Below are positions 1 through 9,718 of a stretch of 32,581 bases of DNA, piece after piece. The number at the start of each line of letters is the position of its first letter. Within the stretch, counting starts at the first letter, position 1. Location: the NCBI GenBank assembly GCA_027491035.1, contig JAIXWZ010000235.1:1-32581 (forward strand). The letters run 5' to 3'. The notes under the pieces are model-generated. The model was not told the origin of the DNA. It worked only from the letters and a program-made list of their open reading frames with translations, and did not search any database. A program made the position numbers and the translations under genes. The DNA is from Comamonadaceae bacterium. Its GTDB lineage: Bacteria; Pseudomonadota; Gammaproteobacteria; Burkholderiales; Burkholderiaceae_C.

Positions 1-133
1 TCGGCTCCTCCTTAATGCCGCTGCGCCAGGCCCGACGCACCGGCCGGGGGTTAACGCTGCGAAGGCTGCAGACTGCGGCCAAACCCGGGCGACTGAATTT
101 TCTAAGCAGAGGGCGCGGAGTTGGTACCACCAG

Positions 134-232
134 AGGGCGTGCGGGTGGGCGCTGCGAAGCGAGGTCAAGCAGGAGCCGAGGCGCTAGCCGAGGCGGGGGA
201 CACGAGCGGCGCAGCGCCCATCCGTGCGCCCT
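134..232. repeat. Imperfect long inverted repeat, possible hairpin or MITE-like element
   Basis: The arms at 134-156 and 210-232 are inverted copies of each other over 23 bases with three mismatches. The inner 11 bases (TGGGCGCTGCG at 146-156 and its complement at 210-220) match perfectly. The 53-base centre contains a direct repeat of AGCCGAGGCG. There is no ORF of recognisable function here. It could be a small non-autonomous repeat or a stem-loop in the region upstream of rep; without other genome copies its class cannot be fixed. Confidence 0.5.
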
Positions 233-257
233 GCTTCGATACGCTCTGAACATTGCA

Positions 258-273
258 GCGCCTGATCAGGCGC
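258..273. repeat. Perfect 16-bp palindrome GCGCCTGATCAGGCGC
   Basis: The 16 bases equal their own reverse complement. The palindrome abuts the first REP-like unit that starts at 273, so it may be the structured head of that repeat rather than a protein-binding site. No promoter elements overlap it clearly. Confidence 0.5.
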
Positions 274-341
274 CGCATCGCGCCGAGGGCGGCGCTCCCA
301 CAAAATCAAAACCGCATCGCCGCGAGGGCGCGGCTCCCACA
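273..341 (-). repeat. Two direct REP-like units (period 39 bp)
   Basis: Unit 1 (273-302) and unit 2 (312-341) share CCGCATCGC, then a CG-rich block containing CGAGGGCG, then GGCGCTCCCACA or GCGGCTCCCACA. On the minus strand each reads TGTGGGAGC, a GC-rich inverted-repeat core, then GCGATGCGG. This is the architecture known for REP (repetitive extragenic palindromic) sequences of pseudomonads and related proteobacteria, which are dispersed by RAYT transposases. No RAYT gene is in this window. Assignment is by resemblance only. Confidence 0.55.
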
Positions 342-375
342 TGGCTCCCACATGGCTCTCACATGGCTTTCACAG
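332..375. repeat. 11-bp tandem repeat, four copies of GGCTCCCACAT
   Basis: Copies start at 332, 343, 354 and 365. The first two are identical, the third has one change (CTC for CCC), and the fourth is more diverged and ends CAG. A further degenerate copy follows at 376-388. The first copy is the tail of REP-like unit 2, so the array probably arose by slippage or local duplication of the REP end. Confidence 0.75.
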
Positions 376-462
376 AGGCTCCCCCACAGACCCGCCCTCA
401 CCCATAGTCGTCACAAAGCTCTTGCCCGAAAGCTTGGCACGTCAACCAGCCCCTCAGGTGGC

Positions 463-468
463 TATGAT
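463..468 (+). promoter_or_regulatory. Possible -10 element for rep
   Basis: TATGAT lies 49 bases before the chosen rep start. The only -35 candidate at normal distance, GTCAAC at 441-446 with 16-base spacing, is poor. This is the best promoter-like sequence between the repeats and the gene but is weakly supported. Confidence 0.25.
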
Positions 469-516
469 CTGCGGCTTTGCCGCGCGCTGCCGCTGGGCGC
501 TCCTTTGAAATCATCC

Positions 517-2604
<2,088 letters not shown>

Positions 2605-2653
2605 AACCACTGCAGCGCACTGGGCGCCCCGGCTCAATGCGCAGGCGGCGCCC

Positions 2654-3460
2654 TCAGCGCCCCTGCCAAAGCGGCGCGCGTTTTTGGCTAAAGGCCAGCG
2701 CCGCCTCGCCAAAGTCCTCGGTCATGAGCGCCAAGACCTGCACATGGTTTTCCAGGTCGAGGGCGGCCTCCAGGCCCGGGGCATCGAGGTTGTTCCACAT
2801 CACCCGCTTGGTGTGCAAGGTGCTGTAGGGGCTGTTGGCCAGGATTTGGCGCGCACACGCCAGCGCGCGGGGCAGCAGCTGCTCGGGCTCGGTGACAGCG
2901 GCCACCAGGCCGATGCGCTCGGCCTCCTGGGCCTCGACCGGTCGGCCGGTCAGCATGAGCTCGAAGGCACGGCCGGCACCGATCAGGCGCGGCAGGTGGT
3001 AGCTGATGCCGCACTCACCGGCTGACAGGCCCACCTTGACCGCGCCCACATGAAAGCTGGCCGCGGTGCTGGCAAAGCGCACGTCGGCGCACAAGGACAA
3101 AGCAAAACCAGCGCCAACGGCCACGCCATTGACGGCGGCAATCACCGCCGCGTCCATGGAGCGCAGCCGCCGCATCACGCTGTCAAAGACCATCTGCAAC
3201 TCATACGATTGGGTGGCATTGAGCCCGTAGCGACCTTGCTCGTCGAGCACCGACTTCAGATCCAGGCCGGCGCAAAAGCCCCGGCCCTCACCGGTGAGCA
3301 CCAGCACGCGCACCCGCGGGTCAGCGGCCAAGGCATCGAGCTGGGCTTTGAGATGGCGCATGGAGGGCACGTCCATGGCGTTCATGCGTGAGGCGCGCTG
3401 CAGGCGCAGCACCGCCAAGCCCTCTTCGGGGCGCTCAATGCTCAAACAGGTTTGTGACAT
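2654..3460 (-). CDS. Enoyl-CoA hydratase/isomerase family protein (crotonase fold)
   Basis: Crotonase-superfamily enzyme acting on an acyl-CoA, 268 residues. The oxyanion-hole segments are clear: FCAGLDL at 62-68 and NGVAVGAGFA at 111-120. However, the positions of the two glutamates of classical enoyl-CoA hydratase are occupied by Ala120 and Ala140. A different acidic residue, Glu149, sits near where isomerases carry theirs. The motif VGLSAGECGISYHLPR resembles mycobacterial EchA-type proteins. A specific hydratase activity is therefore not assured; isomerase, lyase or thioesterase chemistry is possible. The ATG at 3460 is preceded by AGAGG at good spacing, so a TTG two codons upstream is less likely. 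It is the last gene of the cluster, 40 bases after the next crotonase gene, and converges with rep. Confidence 0.88.
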   Translation of the reverse strand: MSQTCLSIERPEEGLAVLRLQRASRMNAMDVPSMRHLKAQLDALAADPRVRVLVLTGEGRGFCAGLDLKSVLDEQGRYGLNATQSYELQMVFDSVMRRLRSMDAAVIAAVNGVAVGAGFALSLCADVRFASTAASFHVGAVKVGLSAGECGISYHLPRLIGAGRAFELMLTGRPVEAQEAERIGLVAAVTEPEQLLPRALACARQILANSPYSTLHTKRVMWNNLDAPGLEAALDLENHVQVLALMTEDFGEAALAFSQKRAPLWQGR

Positions 3461-3500
3461 ATGCAACCTCTGTGTCTCTCAAGCTTGCCGGTGCGGGCGC

Positions 3501-4304
3501 TCAACGCCCTTGAAATCGGGCTTCGCGCTTGCCCAAAAACGCGCTGACCCCCTCGACGAAATCGGCGGTGCCTGCGCACTGGGCAAACAAACGCGCCTCC
3601 ATCTGCAGATGGGTGTGCAAATCGTTGTCGCCCGCTTGGCGCATGAGCTGCTTGAGATTGCCCAGAGCAATCGGTGCCGACTGCGCCAAGCGGGCGGCCC
3701 ACTGGGCGGTCTGAGTGGCCAGCTCGTCAGCGGGCACCACGCGATTGATCAGCCCCATGGCCAAAGCCGCATCGGCATCGATGGGGTCGTTGAGCAGGGC
3801 GATCTCCATCGCCCGGCGCAGCCCCACCCAGCGCACCAGGCCCCAGGAGGTGCTGCAATCGGGGCTGGTGCCGATGCGCGGATAGGCCAAGTTAAAACGG
3901 GTGCCCTGGGCCGCGATGACCAAATCGCACGCCAAGGCCACGCCCAAGCCAGCCCCGGCCACCGCGCCATGGACCGAGGCGACCACCGGCGCGCGCAAAC
4001 TGGCCAGCAGTTCAATGGCCGGGTGCATCTGCGCAATGAGCGCGCCGCTGCCGCCCACCGGGTCGGCCAACATGGAGGGCAGGTCACCGCCGGCCATGAA
4101 GGCGCGGCCCTCGCCCGAGATCACCACCGCCCGCACACTGTCGTCGTCGGCCAACTCGAGGCACGCCTGGTGAAAGGCTTGGGCCAGCGCCAGATCAATC
4201 GCGTTGAGTGCATTGGGGCGGTTAAAGCGGATCTGCGCCACAGCGCCATCGCGCCAAAACAGCACAGGCGCGTCCGATGAGGTGGGTCGGCTGCTTGGAA
4301 TCAT
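3501..4304 (-). CDS. Enoyl-CoA hydratase/isomerase family protein, PaaG/isomerase-like
   Basis: Crotonase-fold protein of 267 residues. GEGRAFMAGGDL (64-75) and HGAVAGAGLGVALACD supply the oxyanion hole. The two classical hydratase glutamates are replaced (Gly121 and Tyr141), while GTSPDCSTSW places Asp149 where PaaG-type delta3,delta2-enoyl-CoA isomerases have their catalytic Asp. This suggests a double-bond isomerase of a beta-oxidation-like route, by family analogy only. The start is well supported: AAGGAG lies six bases before the ATG. It lies 40 bases downstream of the phosphotransferase gene and 40 bases upstream of another crotonase, so the two are probably co-transcribed. Confidence 0.88.
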   Translation of the reverse strand: MIPSSRPTSSDAPVLFWRDGAVAQIRFNRPNALNAIDLALAQAFHQACLELADDDSVRAVVISGEGRAFMAGGDLPSMLADPVGGSGALIAQMHPAIELLASLRAPVVASVHGAVAGAGLGVALACDLVIAAQGTRFNLAYPRIGTSPDCSTSWGLVRWVGLRRAMEIALLNDPIDADAALAMGLINRVVPADELATQTAQWAARLAQSAPIALGNLKQLMRQAGDNDLHTHLQMEARLFAQCAGTADFVEGVSAFLGKREARFQGR

Positions 4305-4344
4305 GGGGTTCTCCTTGGATACATCAAGAGCTCAGGCGCTGCGC

Positions 4345-5361
4345 CTAAGCAATGGCCTCGAGTCCGCGCTGGGCCAGCGCAGGCCCCAGCAATCCGACCT
4401 CGGCGGCGTTGTCGCCCACCGCATTGCCCGCAGCGGCACGGGCGGCGATGCCCTCAAAAATCACCGCCCAGCGCATGAAGGCAAAGGCCCAATGAAAAGG
4501 CTGCGCACGCTCGGTGCGGCCCGAGCAGCGGTAGTAGTGCTCCAGGTACTGCTCTTCATCGGGGATGCCCAGGGCCGCCCAATCGAGGCCGGCAATGCCG
4601 CCATACTCTTGAGGCAGCGTGCGCCAGCAGGTGGTGCTGAACGCCACATCGGCCAGCGGATGGCCCAAGGTGGACAGCTCCCAGTCCAGCACCGCCACCA
4701 CACGCGGCTCGGTGGGGTGGAACATCAGGTTGTTGAGCTTGAAGTCGCCGTGGGTCAGTCGGGTTTCCTCGCTGCGCGGCAGGTGCTCGCCCAGCCAGAG
4801 CAGTAATTGGTCGATGGCCGGGTTCTCGCGGGTCTTGGACAGCGCCCACTGCTGGCTCCAGCGCCCGATCTGCCGCTCGAAATAGTTGCCGGGCTTGCCA
4901 AAGTTGCCCAGCCCCAAAGCCTCAGGCTGCAGGCTGTGCAAGGCGGCCAAGGTCTCGGCCATGGCCAGGTAGATCGCTCGCCGCTCGGACGGCGGCACAC
5001 CCGGCAGGTCGTTGCGGTTGAAGACGCGCCCCTCGACGCGCTCCATCAGATAAAAATCGGTGCCCAGCACATCGGGCTGCTGGTGCAGCAGCACCATGGG
5101 CGGCACGGGCAAGACGCCGGCCAGCGCCTGCATGACGCGGTACTCGCGGTCGACCGCGTGAGCAGACGGCAACACGGGGCCGGCTGGCTTTTTGCGCAGG
5201 ACCAGGCGCCGGTTGTCGAAGGTGACGAAAAACGTGGGGTTGGACTGCCCGCCGCCGATGGGCTCGAGCTGCATCGCCCCTTGCAGGCCCGGCAATCGAT
5301 CGCGCAGGAACTGCTCGAGCCGCTGGGGCTCAAACCCCCAGGCTGACAGCTCTGGGCTCAT
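4345..5361 (-). CDS. APH-family phosphotransferase, ACAD10/LvaA-like (probable hydroxyacyl-CoA kinase)
   Basis: Protein-kinase-like aminoglycoside-phosphotransferase fold, 338 residues. Seen: nucleotide-binding loop GGGQSN (36-41), catalytic loop HGDFKLNN (204-211) and the metal-binding DWE at 226-228 followed by [12 protein letters not shown]. This is the subgroup found as the N-terminal domain of ACAD10/11 and in acyl-CoA catabolic operons. Known members (ACAD10/11, and LvaA of Pseudomonas levulinate catabolism) phosphorylate 4-hydroxyacyl-CoA. The start at 5361 overlaps the SDR stop as ATGA, which implies translational coupling; an open frame continues 39 codons further but is not needed. 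Context (ligase, SDR, dehydrogenase, crotonases) fits a hydroxyacyl-CoA kinase; the antibiotic-resistance role of the family name is unlikely. Confidence 0.88.
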   Translation of the reverse strand: MSPELSAWGFEPQRLEQFLRDRLPGLQGAMQLEPIGGGQSNPTFFVTFDNRRLVLRKKPAGPVLPSAHAVDREYRVMQALAGVLPVPPMVLLHQQPDVLGTDFYLMERVEGRVFNRNDLPGVPPSERRAIYLAMAETLAALHSLQPEALGLGNFGKPGNYFERQIGRWSQQWALSKTRENPAIDQLLLWLGEHLPRSEETRLTHGDFKLNNLMFHPTEPRVVAVLDWELSTLGHPLADVAFSTTCWRTLPQEYGGIAGLDWAALGIPDEEQYLEHYYRCSGRTERAQPFHWAFAFMRWAVIFEGIAARAAAGNAVGDNAAEVGLLGPALAQRGLEAIA

Positions 5362-6176
5362 GGCGTGCGGCTGACAGGCGTTGCGGCAGGCTCGGCAGGC
5401 GTGGCTCCCGCGGCCGAAGGCGGTCGACCCAGCGTGAAGCCCCCGTCGACCACGATCTGCTGACCGGTGACCATGCACTCGGGTTCAAGCAGCCAAACCA
5501 CGGCGCTGGCGATCTGCTCGGGCGTACTCACGCGGCCGAGCAAGGAGGTGCCTGCAAACTGGGCCTTGACCTTTTCATAAGCTTGCTCGCCCAGACCGTC
5601 GCGCATCCAGCGCCCTTCAATCATGCCCGGCAGCACCGCATTGACCCGCACCTTGGGCGCCAGATGGCGCGCCAGGCCCACGGTCAGGATGTTGAGCGCA
5701 GCCTTGGACATGACGTAGGGGAAAGACGAGCCGCTGCCGGTCTGTCCAGCCACCGAGGAGACGTTGACGATGGCACTGCCCGCTGGCATGTGCCGCGCGG
5801 CCGCGCGGGCCATCTGAAACGGCCCCACCGCATTGACGCCATACACGCGCAAAAAATCCTCGGCCTGCACGCCATCGAGCTCATGCATGGGCACGAACTG
5901 CGTGGTCGCGGCGCTGTTGACCAGGCCATCGATGCGGCCAAATCGCGCCAGGGCCGCAGCCACCACCTCCTGGCAACTGGCATCGGACGCAATGTCGCCC
6001 TTGACGGCCAGCGCTTGGCCACCCGCGGCTTGGCAGGCGGCCACCACCGCATCGGCCAAGGCCTGGCTGCGGCTGAAACTGATCACCACTGCCTGACCGC
6101 GGCGGGCCAATTGCAAGGCCACAGCCTCGCCCACGCCGCTGGAGCCACCGGCAATCACCGTCACGCGTTGTGTCAT
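5358..6176 (-). CDS. SDR-family NAD(P)-dependent oxidoreductase
   Basis: Short-chain dehydrogenase of 272 residues with a classical Rossmann fold. Seen: glycine-rich GGSSGVG at 10-16, NSAA at 87-90 (in place of NNAG), catalytic Ser141, and Tyr154 with Lys158 in YVMSK. The C-terminal [11 protein letters not shown] is typical of the FabG-like group, followed by a 20-residue Ala/Pro-rich tail. It probably interconverts a hydroxyacyl and ketoacyl intermediate; substrate unknown. The ATG at 6176 is preceded by GAAGG five bases upstream; a TTG at 6188 is a less likely start. Its stop overlaps the kinase start by four bases, so the two proteins are likely made together. Confidence 0.92.
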   Translation of the reverse strand: MTQRVTVIAGGSSGVGEAVALQLARRGQAVVISFSRSQALADAVVAACQAAGGQALAVKGDIASDASCQEVVAAALARFGRIDGLVNSAATTQFVPMHELDGVQAEDFLRVYGVNAVGPFQMARAAARHMPAGSAIVNVSSVAGQTGSGSSFPYVMSKAALNILTVGLARHLAPKVRVNAVLPGMIEGRWMRDGLGEQAYEKVKAQFAGTSLLGRVSTPEQIASAVVWLLEPECMVTGQQIVVDGGFTLGRPPSAAGATPAEPAATPVSRTP

Positions 6177-6206
6177 AGGGGCCTTCAAGTCAAGAGCCGA
6201 CTGGCC

Positions 6207-7181
6207 TTAGGGCAAAACGATGAGCTTGCCCTGCGCGCGCCGCTGCGACAGCTCCAAGATGGCCTTGGGCGCCTCTTGCAAGCTGTAGCGGCCCGAGATC
6301 AGGGGTTTGATCTGCCCCTGCTCCAGCATGGCCATGAGGTCTTGCAGATCGGTCTGCGCCGCCCGGGGCTCGCGGCGAATAAAGTCGCCCCAAAACACAC
6401 CCACGATGGCGCAACCCTTGAGCAGCACCAGGTTCAGTGGCAGGCGCGGGATCTGCCCGTCGGTAAAACCGACCACCAGGTAGCGGCCGCGCCAGGCCAT
6501 GGAGCGCAGAGCCTGCTCGGCGTAGTCGCCCCCGACCGGATCGACCACCACGTCCACACCTTTGCCGCCCGTGATGCGCTTGATTTCATCGCGCAGGTTT
6601 TGTTCGCGGTAATTGATGACGTCATCGGCCCCCTTGGCACGGCAGGTGGCCAGTTTTTCCGCCGATGAGGCAGCAGCGATGACGCGCGCGCCCAGCGCTT
6701 TGGCCAGCTCAATGGAGGCAATGCCGATCCCGCCAGCGGCGCCCAGAACCAGCACCGTCTGGCCAGACTGAAGACCCGCGCGGTCGCGCAGTGCGTGCAA
6801 GCAGGTGCCATAGGTCAAAAGCAGCGAGCCGGCCACCTCAAACGACATGCCCGGCGGCATGGCAATGAGCTGGTCTTCCTGGGCCAAGACCTGCTCGGCA
6901 AAGCCGCCCCAGATGGTCAGGGCAATGACTTTGTCGCCGGCCTTGAATCGGGTGACGCCCGCGCCGACCGCCAGCACCTCGCCGGCCATCTCACCGCCAG
7001 GCGAAAACGGCGGCGTGGGCTTGAACTGGTAGAGGTTTTGCACAATCAGCGCATCGGGAAAGTTCACGCCGGCGGCGCGCACCCGCACCACCACCTGCCC
7101 GGCTGCGGGCTGGGGGTCGGGCATGTCCTGCACGCTCAGGTTTTCGGGCGGGCCGTATTGGCTGCAGATCAGGGCCTTCAT
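6207..7181 (-). CDS. NADPH:quinone oxidoreductase family protein (zinc-free MDR)
   Basis: Medium-chain dehydrogenase/reductase of 324 residues, quinone-oxidoreductase type. The N-terminal GroES-like domain lacks the structural-zinc cysteine cluster of alcohol dehydrogenases. The Rossmann motif GAAGGIGIA is at 147-155, with AKALGARVIAAASS after it as in QOR/enoyl reductases. It would reduce a quinone or an activated double bond (enoyl-CoA or enone) using NADPH. The start at 7181 (MKALICSQYG) matches the family N-terminus; the open frame upstream is proline/arginine-rich noise. It lies 25 bases downstream of the MaoC gene and 30 upstream of the SDR. Confidence 0.9.
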   Translation of the reverse strand: MKALICSQYGPPENLSVQDMPDPQPAAGQVVVRVRAAGVNFPDALIVQNLYQFKPTPPFSPGGEMAGEVLAVGAGVTRFKAGDKVIALTIWGGFAEQVLAQEDQLIAMPPGMSFEVAGSLLLTYGTCLHALRDRAGLQSGQTVLVLGAAGGIGIASIELAKALGARVIAAASSAEKLATCRAKGADDVINYREQNLRDEIKRITGGKGVDVVVDPVGGDYAEQALRSMAWRGRYLVVGFTDGQIPRLPLNLVLLKGCAIVGVFWGDFIRREPRAAQTDLQDLMAMLEQGQIKPLISGRYSLQEAPKAILELSQRRAQGKLIVLP

Positions 7182-7206
7182 GGCAGGGCTTTCTGAGGTT
7201 CGGGTT

Positions 7207-7713
7207 TCAAGACTTGGCGGGAACTTGCGCCTGAAAATACTGGCGCACCACGGACTCGGCGACACAGGCGGGGCGCTCCTGCCCCTCAATCTCGAGGGTG
7301 ACCTTGAAGGTCAGCTGCAAGCCCCCCGCAATGTCTTCGAGTTGGGCCAGCACAAACTGACCGCGCACCCGGCTGCCCGCGGGCACGGGGCTGGTAAAGC
7401 GCACCTTATTGAGGCCGTAGTTCAGGCCCATCTCGCAAAACGGCAGCGTCATGTGCCGCTCATAGAACTGCCCCAACAGAGACAGGGTGAGAAAGCCGTG
7501 CGCGATCGTGCTGCCGTAGGGCGATTCTTTTTGCGCCCGCGCCACGTCGACATGGATCCACTGAAAGTCGCCCGTGGCCTGGGCAAACAAGTCGATGTGC
7601 TGCTGGGTGATGAGCACCCAGTCCGACACAAAAGCGGGCTTGCCCACCAGCGCGCGAATGTCATCGACGGATTGGGCAAAGCTGCCGGCTCGGCTGTGTG
7701 CGGATGGGCTCAT
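7207..7713 (-). CDS. MaoC-like (R)-specific enoyl-CoA hydratase
   Basis: Hot-dog-fold hydratase of 168 residues. The hydratase-2 motif is visible: ATGDFQWIHVD with catalytic Asp49 and His54, then YGSTIAHGFLTLSLL. Members hydrate trans-2-enoyl-CoA to (R)-3-hydroxyacyl-CoA, or the reverse dehydration. The start overlaps the stop of the CoA ligase as ATGA. The protein may work between the ligase/dehydrogenase and the SDR in the same operon. MaoC-like domains also form part of some thiolase-like/DUF35 aldolase assemblies, so a structural partnership with the distant thiolase-like pair is possible but speculative. Confidence 0.92.
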   Translation of the reverse strand: MSPSAHSRAGSFAQSVDDIRALVGKPAFVSDWVLITQQHIDLFAQATGDFQWIHVDVARAQKESPYGSTIAHGFLTLSLLGQFYERHMTLPFCEMGLNYGLNKVRFTSPVPAGSRVRGQFVLAQLEDIAGGLQLTFKVTLEIEGQERPACVAESVVRQYFQAQVPAKS

Positions 7714-9371
7714 GAACGTTTCTCCACCACCATGGACGTGGTTGCAGCCACCTGATCGCGCATCTCGCGCTTGAGCAGCTTGCCGTTGGCGTTGCGCGGC
7801 AGCGGCTGGGCCGACACCGCAAAAGACTCGGGCACTTTGTAATCAGACAAGCGCGCGGCGCAATGCGCCTTGAGCTCAGACTCCAAGGCGGCGCTGGCCA
7901 GATGGCCGGGCTTGAGGCCAACGAAAGCATGGACCCGCTCGCCCAACACGGGGCACGGCTTGGCCACCACCGCACACTCCTGCACCGCAGGATGCTCGTA
8001 GAGCGCATTTTCCACTTCTATGGTGTAGATCTTGAAGCCGCCGCGGTTGATCATGTCTTTCTTGCGATCCATCACGCGCACATAGCCCTGCTCGTCGATG
8101 GTGCCCAAATCACCGGAGTGCCAATAGCCGCCGGTGATATTGGCCTGCGTGGCCTCGGGGTTGTTCCAGTAGCCGCGCACGACCATGGGGCCCTTGATCC
8201 AGATCTCGCCCAAGGTGCCGGGGGGCAACTCTCGGCCCTCGTCATCCATCACGCGCATGTCCACGCAATGCAGGGCCTGGCCCACGGTGTCGTTGTGCGC
8301 CCGGGTCTGGCCGGGCGGCATCACGGTGGCCGGCGAAGTGGTCTCGGTGGCGCCGTAGCAGTTCATGAGCATCAACTCGGGCAGCTTGCCCGCCAGCTCC
8401 ACAATGGTGGCCACAGGCATGGGCGCACCGCCATAGGCGCCGATGCGCCAGGCGCTCAGGTCGTACGAGTCAAAGGTCGGATCGATCAGGCACAGCTTGT
8501 ACATGGCCGGCACCATCAGGCTGTGCGTGATGCGCTCGGCGCCGGCAATGCGCAAATACTCGGCTGCCTTGAAGGCCGGCATGATGACCATCTTGCCGGC
8601 GCAGTACACAAACGTGGTGGTCAGCGCCACCAGTCCAGTGACATGGCTCAGCGGCACGGCGGCCACCGTGGCATCGTCAGAGCCCAGCGCCATGGCCAGA
8701 GCAAAGTGCATCGACGAGTGGACGATGCCCAGGTGGGTGAGCATGGCCCCCTTGGGCCGGCCCGTGGTGCCCGAGGTGTACAAAATCGCCGCGGTGTCCT
8801 GCTCATGCACCGCAGCCACCGGCGCCTCCTGCGCGAGCACATGCTCGGCGTAGGCGCTGCTGCCGCTGGCCAAGGGGCCTGGGCCGATTTGCCAGCGGTG
8901 CTGGAGCGCCGGCACGCTGGCCGCCGAGGGCAAGCTGCCGGCCAGCTCGGCCTGATGCAAGAGCAGCACCGCGCCGCAGTGCTCGAGCATATAAGTCAGG
9001 CCCGGCGTTTGCTCGCGGATGCTCAAGGGCACCGAAATCGCCCCCAGCCGCGCAGCGGCGAACAAGGCGACCACGAATTCGATGCGGTTGCCCAGCAGCA
9101 GCGCGACTCGGTCGCCTGCCCGCACACCGCAGTGGGCCATGCCGGCGGCCAACTGGGCCGCAGCAGCCAACAGCTCGCGGTAGCTCAGGCGCTGGTCGCC
9201 GCAGACCAAGGCGCAGCGCTGGCCGTGGCGATCGGCCGCGGACTGCAGCATCTGGTGCAGGCTTTTCGGACGGTCGGCAAAGCACGGTTCGATCCGATCG
9301 CCAAACAGCGATTCCAGCCGCCTGTGCGTGCTCTGGCGATGCCAATGGCTCGGGACAGATGCAGCGCTCAC
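7710..9371 (-). CDS. AMP-dependent acyl-CoA synthetase (class I adenylate-forming)
   Basis: Activates a carboxylic acid to its CoA thioester through an acyl-adenylate, 553 residues. All signature motifs are present: P-loop YTSGTTGRPKG (198-208), YGATET (339-344), HSGD (418-421), the hinge DRKKDM (435-440) and the catalytic lysine in NGK (Lys531). Closest in style to long/medium-chain or aromatic acid ligases; the substrate cannot be read from motifs. It begins with GTG, which overlaps the stop of the AtuA C-terminal protein as GTGA. No in-frame ATG near the start gives a complete N-terminal domain. It is translationally linked on both sides, with the AtuA-type protein upstream and MaoC downstream. 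Confidence 0.94.
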   Translation of the reverse strand: MSAASVPSHWHRQSTHRRLESLFGDRIEPCFADRPKSLHQMLQSAADRHGQRCALVCGDQRLSYRELLAAAAQLAAGMAHCGVRAGDRVALLLGNRIEFVVALFAAARLGAISVPLSIREQTPGLTYMLEHCGAVLLLHQAELAGSLPSAASVPALQHRWQIGPGPLASGSSAYAEHVLAQEAPVAAVHEQDTAAILYTSGTTGRPKGAMLTHLGIVHSSMHFALAMALGSDDATVAAVPLSHVTGLVALTTTFVYCAGKMVIMPAFKAAEYLRIAGAERITHSLMVPAMYKLCLIDPTFDSYDLSAWRIGAYGGAPMPVATIVELAGKLPELMLMNCYGATETTSPATVMPPGQTRAHNDTVGQALHCVDMRVMDDEGRELPPGTLGEIWIKGPMVVRGYWNNPEATQANITGGYWHSGDLGTIDEQGYVRVMDRKKDMINRGGFKIYTIEVENALYEHPAVQECAVVAKPCPVLGERVHAFVGLKPGHLASAALESELKAHCAARLSDYKVPESFAVSAQPLPRNANGKLLKREMRDQVAATTSMVVEKRS

Positions 9372-9718
9372 TGGGCCTCCTGGGGGGTCACGAGACGCAG
9401 GCCCTGCGCATCCGATTCAATGACCAGATCGAGCAGCAGCCAAATCGCTGCCTTTTGCCAGTGCAGCCCCGGGTGCAGCGCGGCATACACACCGCCCGGC
9501 AAGGCCTGCGGCATGACAAACTTCAAAGCCCTGAGGCCGGGCAACTCGTAGCGCTGCACGGGGCCCGGGACCACCCGGTTGAGCAGGGGCTGCAAACGCT
9601 CGGGCGTGAGCGCCTGGCGCAGCTGTTCATAGGCCGCCTGGTCGCGCGCGACCAGTGTCAGGTCGAGCATGTCGCCCTTGTCGCCGGCGCGGCCGGCCGC
9701 GATGTCTCCCACCCTCAT
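9368..9718 (-). CDS. AtuA C-terminal-domain protein (AtuA-related)
   Basis: Small protein of 116 residues that corresponds to the C-terminal domain of acyclic terpene utilisation protein AtuA (VGDIAAGRAGDKGDMLDLTLVA, and KFVMPQALPGGV). Biochemical role unknown. The start at 9718 overlaps the stop of the larger AtuA gene as ATGA, and a GGAG sits seven bases upstream; an in-frame ATG four codons earlier is less well placed. Its own stop overlaps the ligase GTG start. The pair therefore looks like one AtuA split into two tightly coupled genes, which probably form a complex. Confidence 0.85.
   Translation of the reverse strand: MRVGDIAAGRAGDKGDMLDLTLVARDQAAYEQLRQALTPERLQPLLNRVVPGPVQRYELPGLRALKFVMPQALPGGVYAALHPGLHWQKAAIWLLLDLVIESDAQGLRLVTPQEAQ

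Noticed and set aside
134..388. CRISPR array
   Set aside because: Repeats are tandem or REP-like with no regular unique spacers, and there are no cas genes in the window.
15..407. 130-codon plus-strand open frame at the left edge
   Set aside because: Arg/Gly/Pro-rich, spans the inverted repeat and REP units, no family resemblance.
253..516. N-terminal extension of Rep by 88 codons
   Set aside because: The stretch is encoded by the REP-like and 11-bp repeats, starts with TTG and has no similarity to Rep N-termini; the true start is 517 or 556.
4345..5361. Aminoglycoside resistance gene
   Set aside because: The APH fold is present, but the sequence belongs to the ACAD10/LvaA-like group and it is coupled to acyl-CoA catabolic genes.
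7863..9551. 562-codon plus-strand open frame
   Set aside because: Antisense to the acyl-CoA synthetase with all its motifs; His/Gln-rich shadow.
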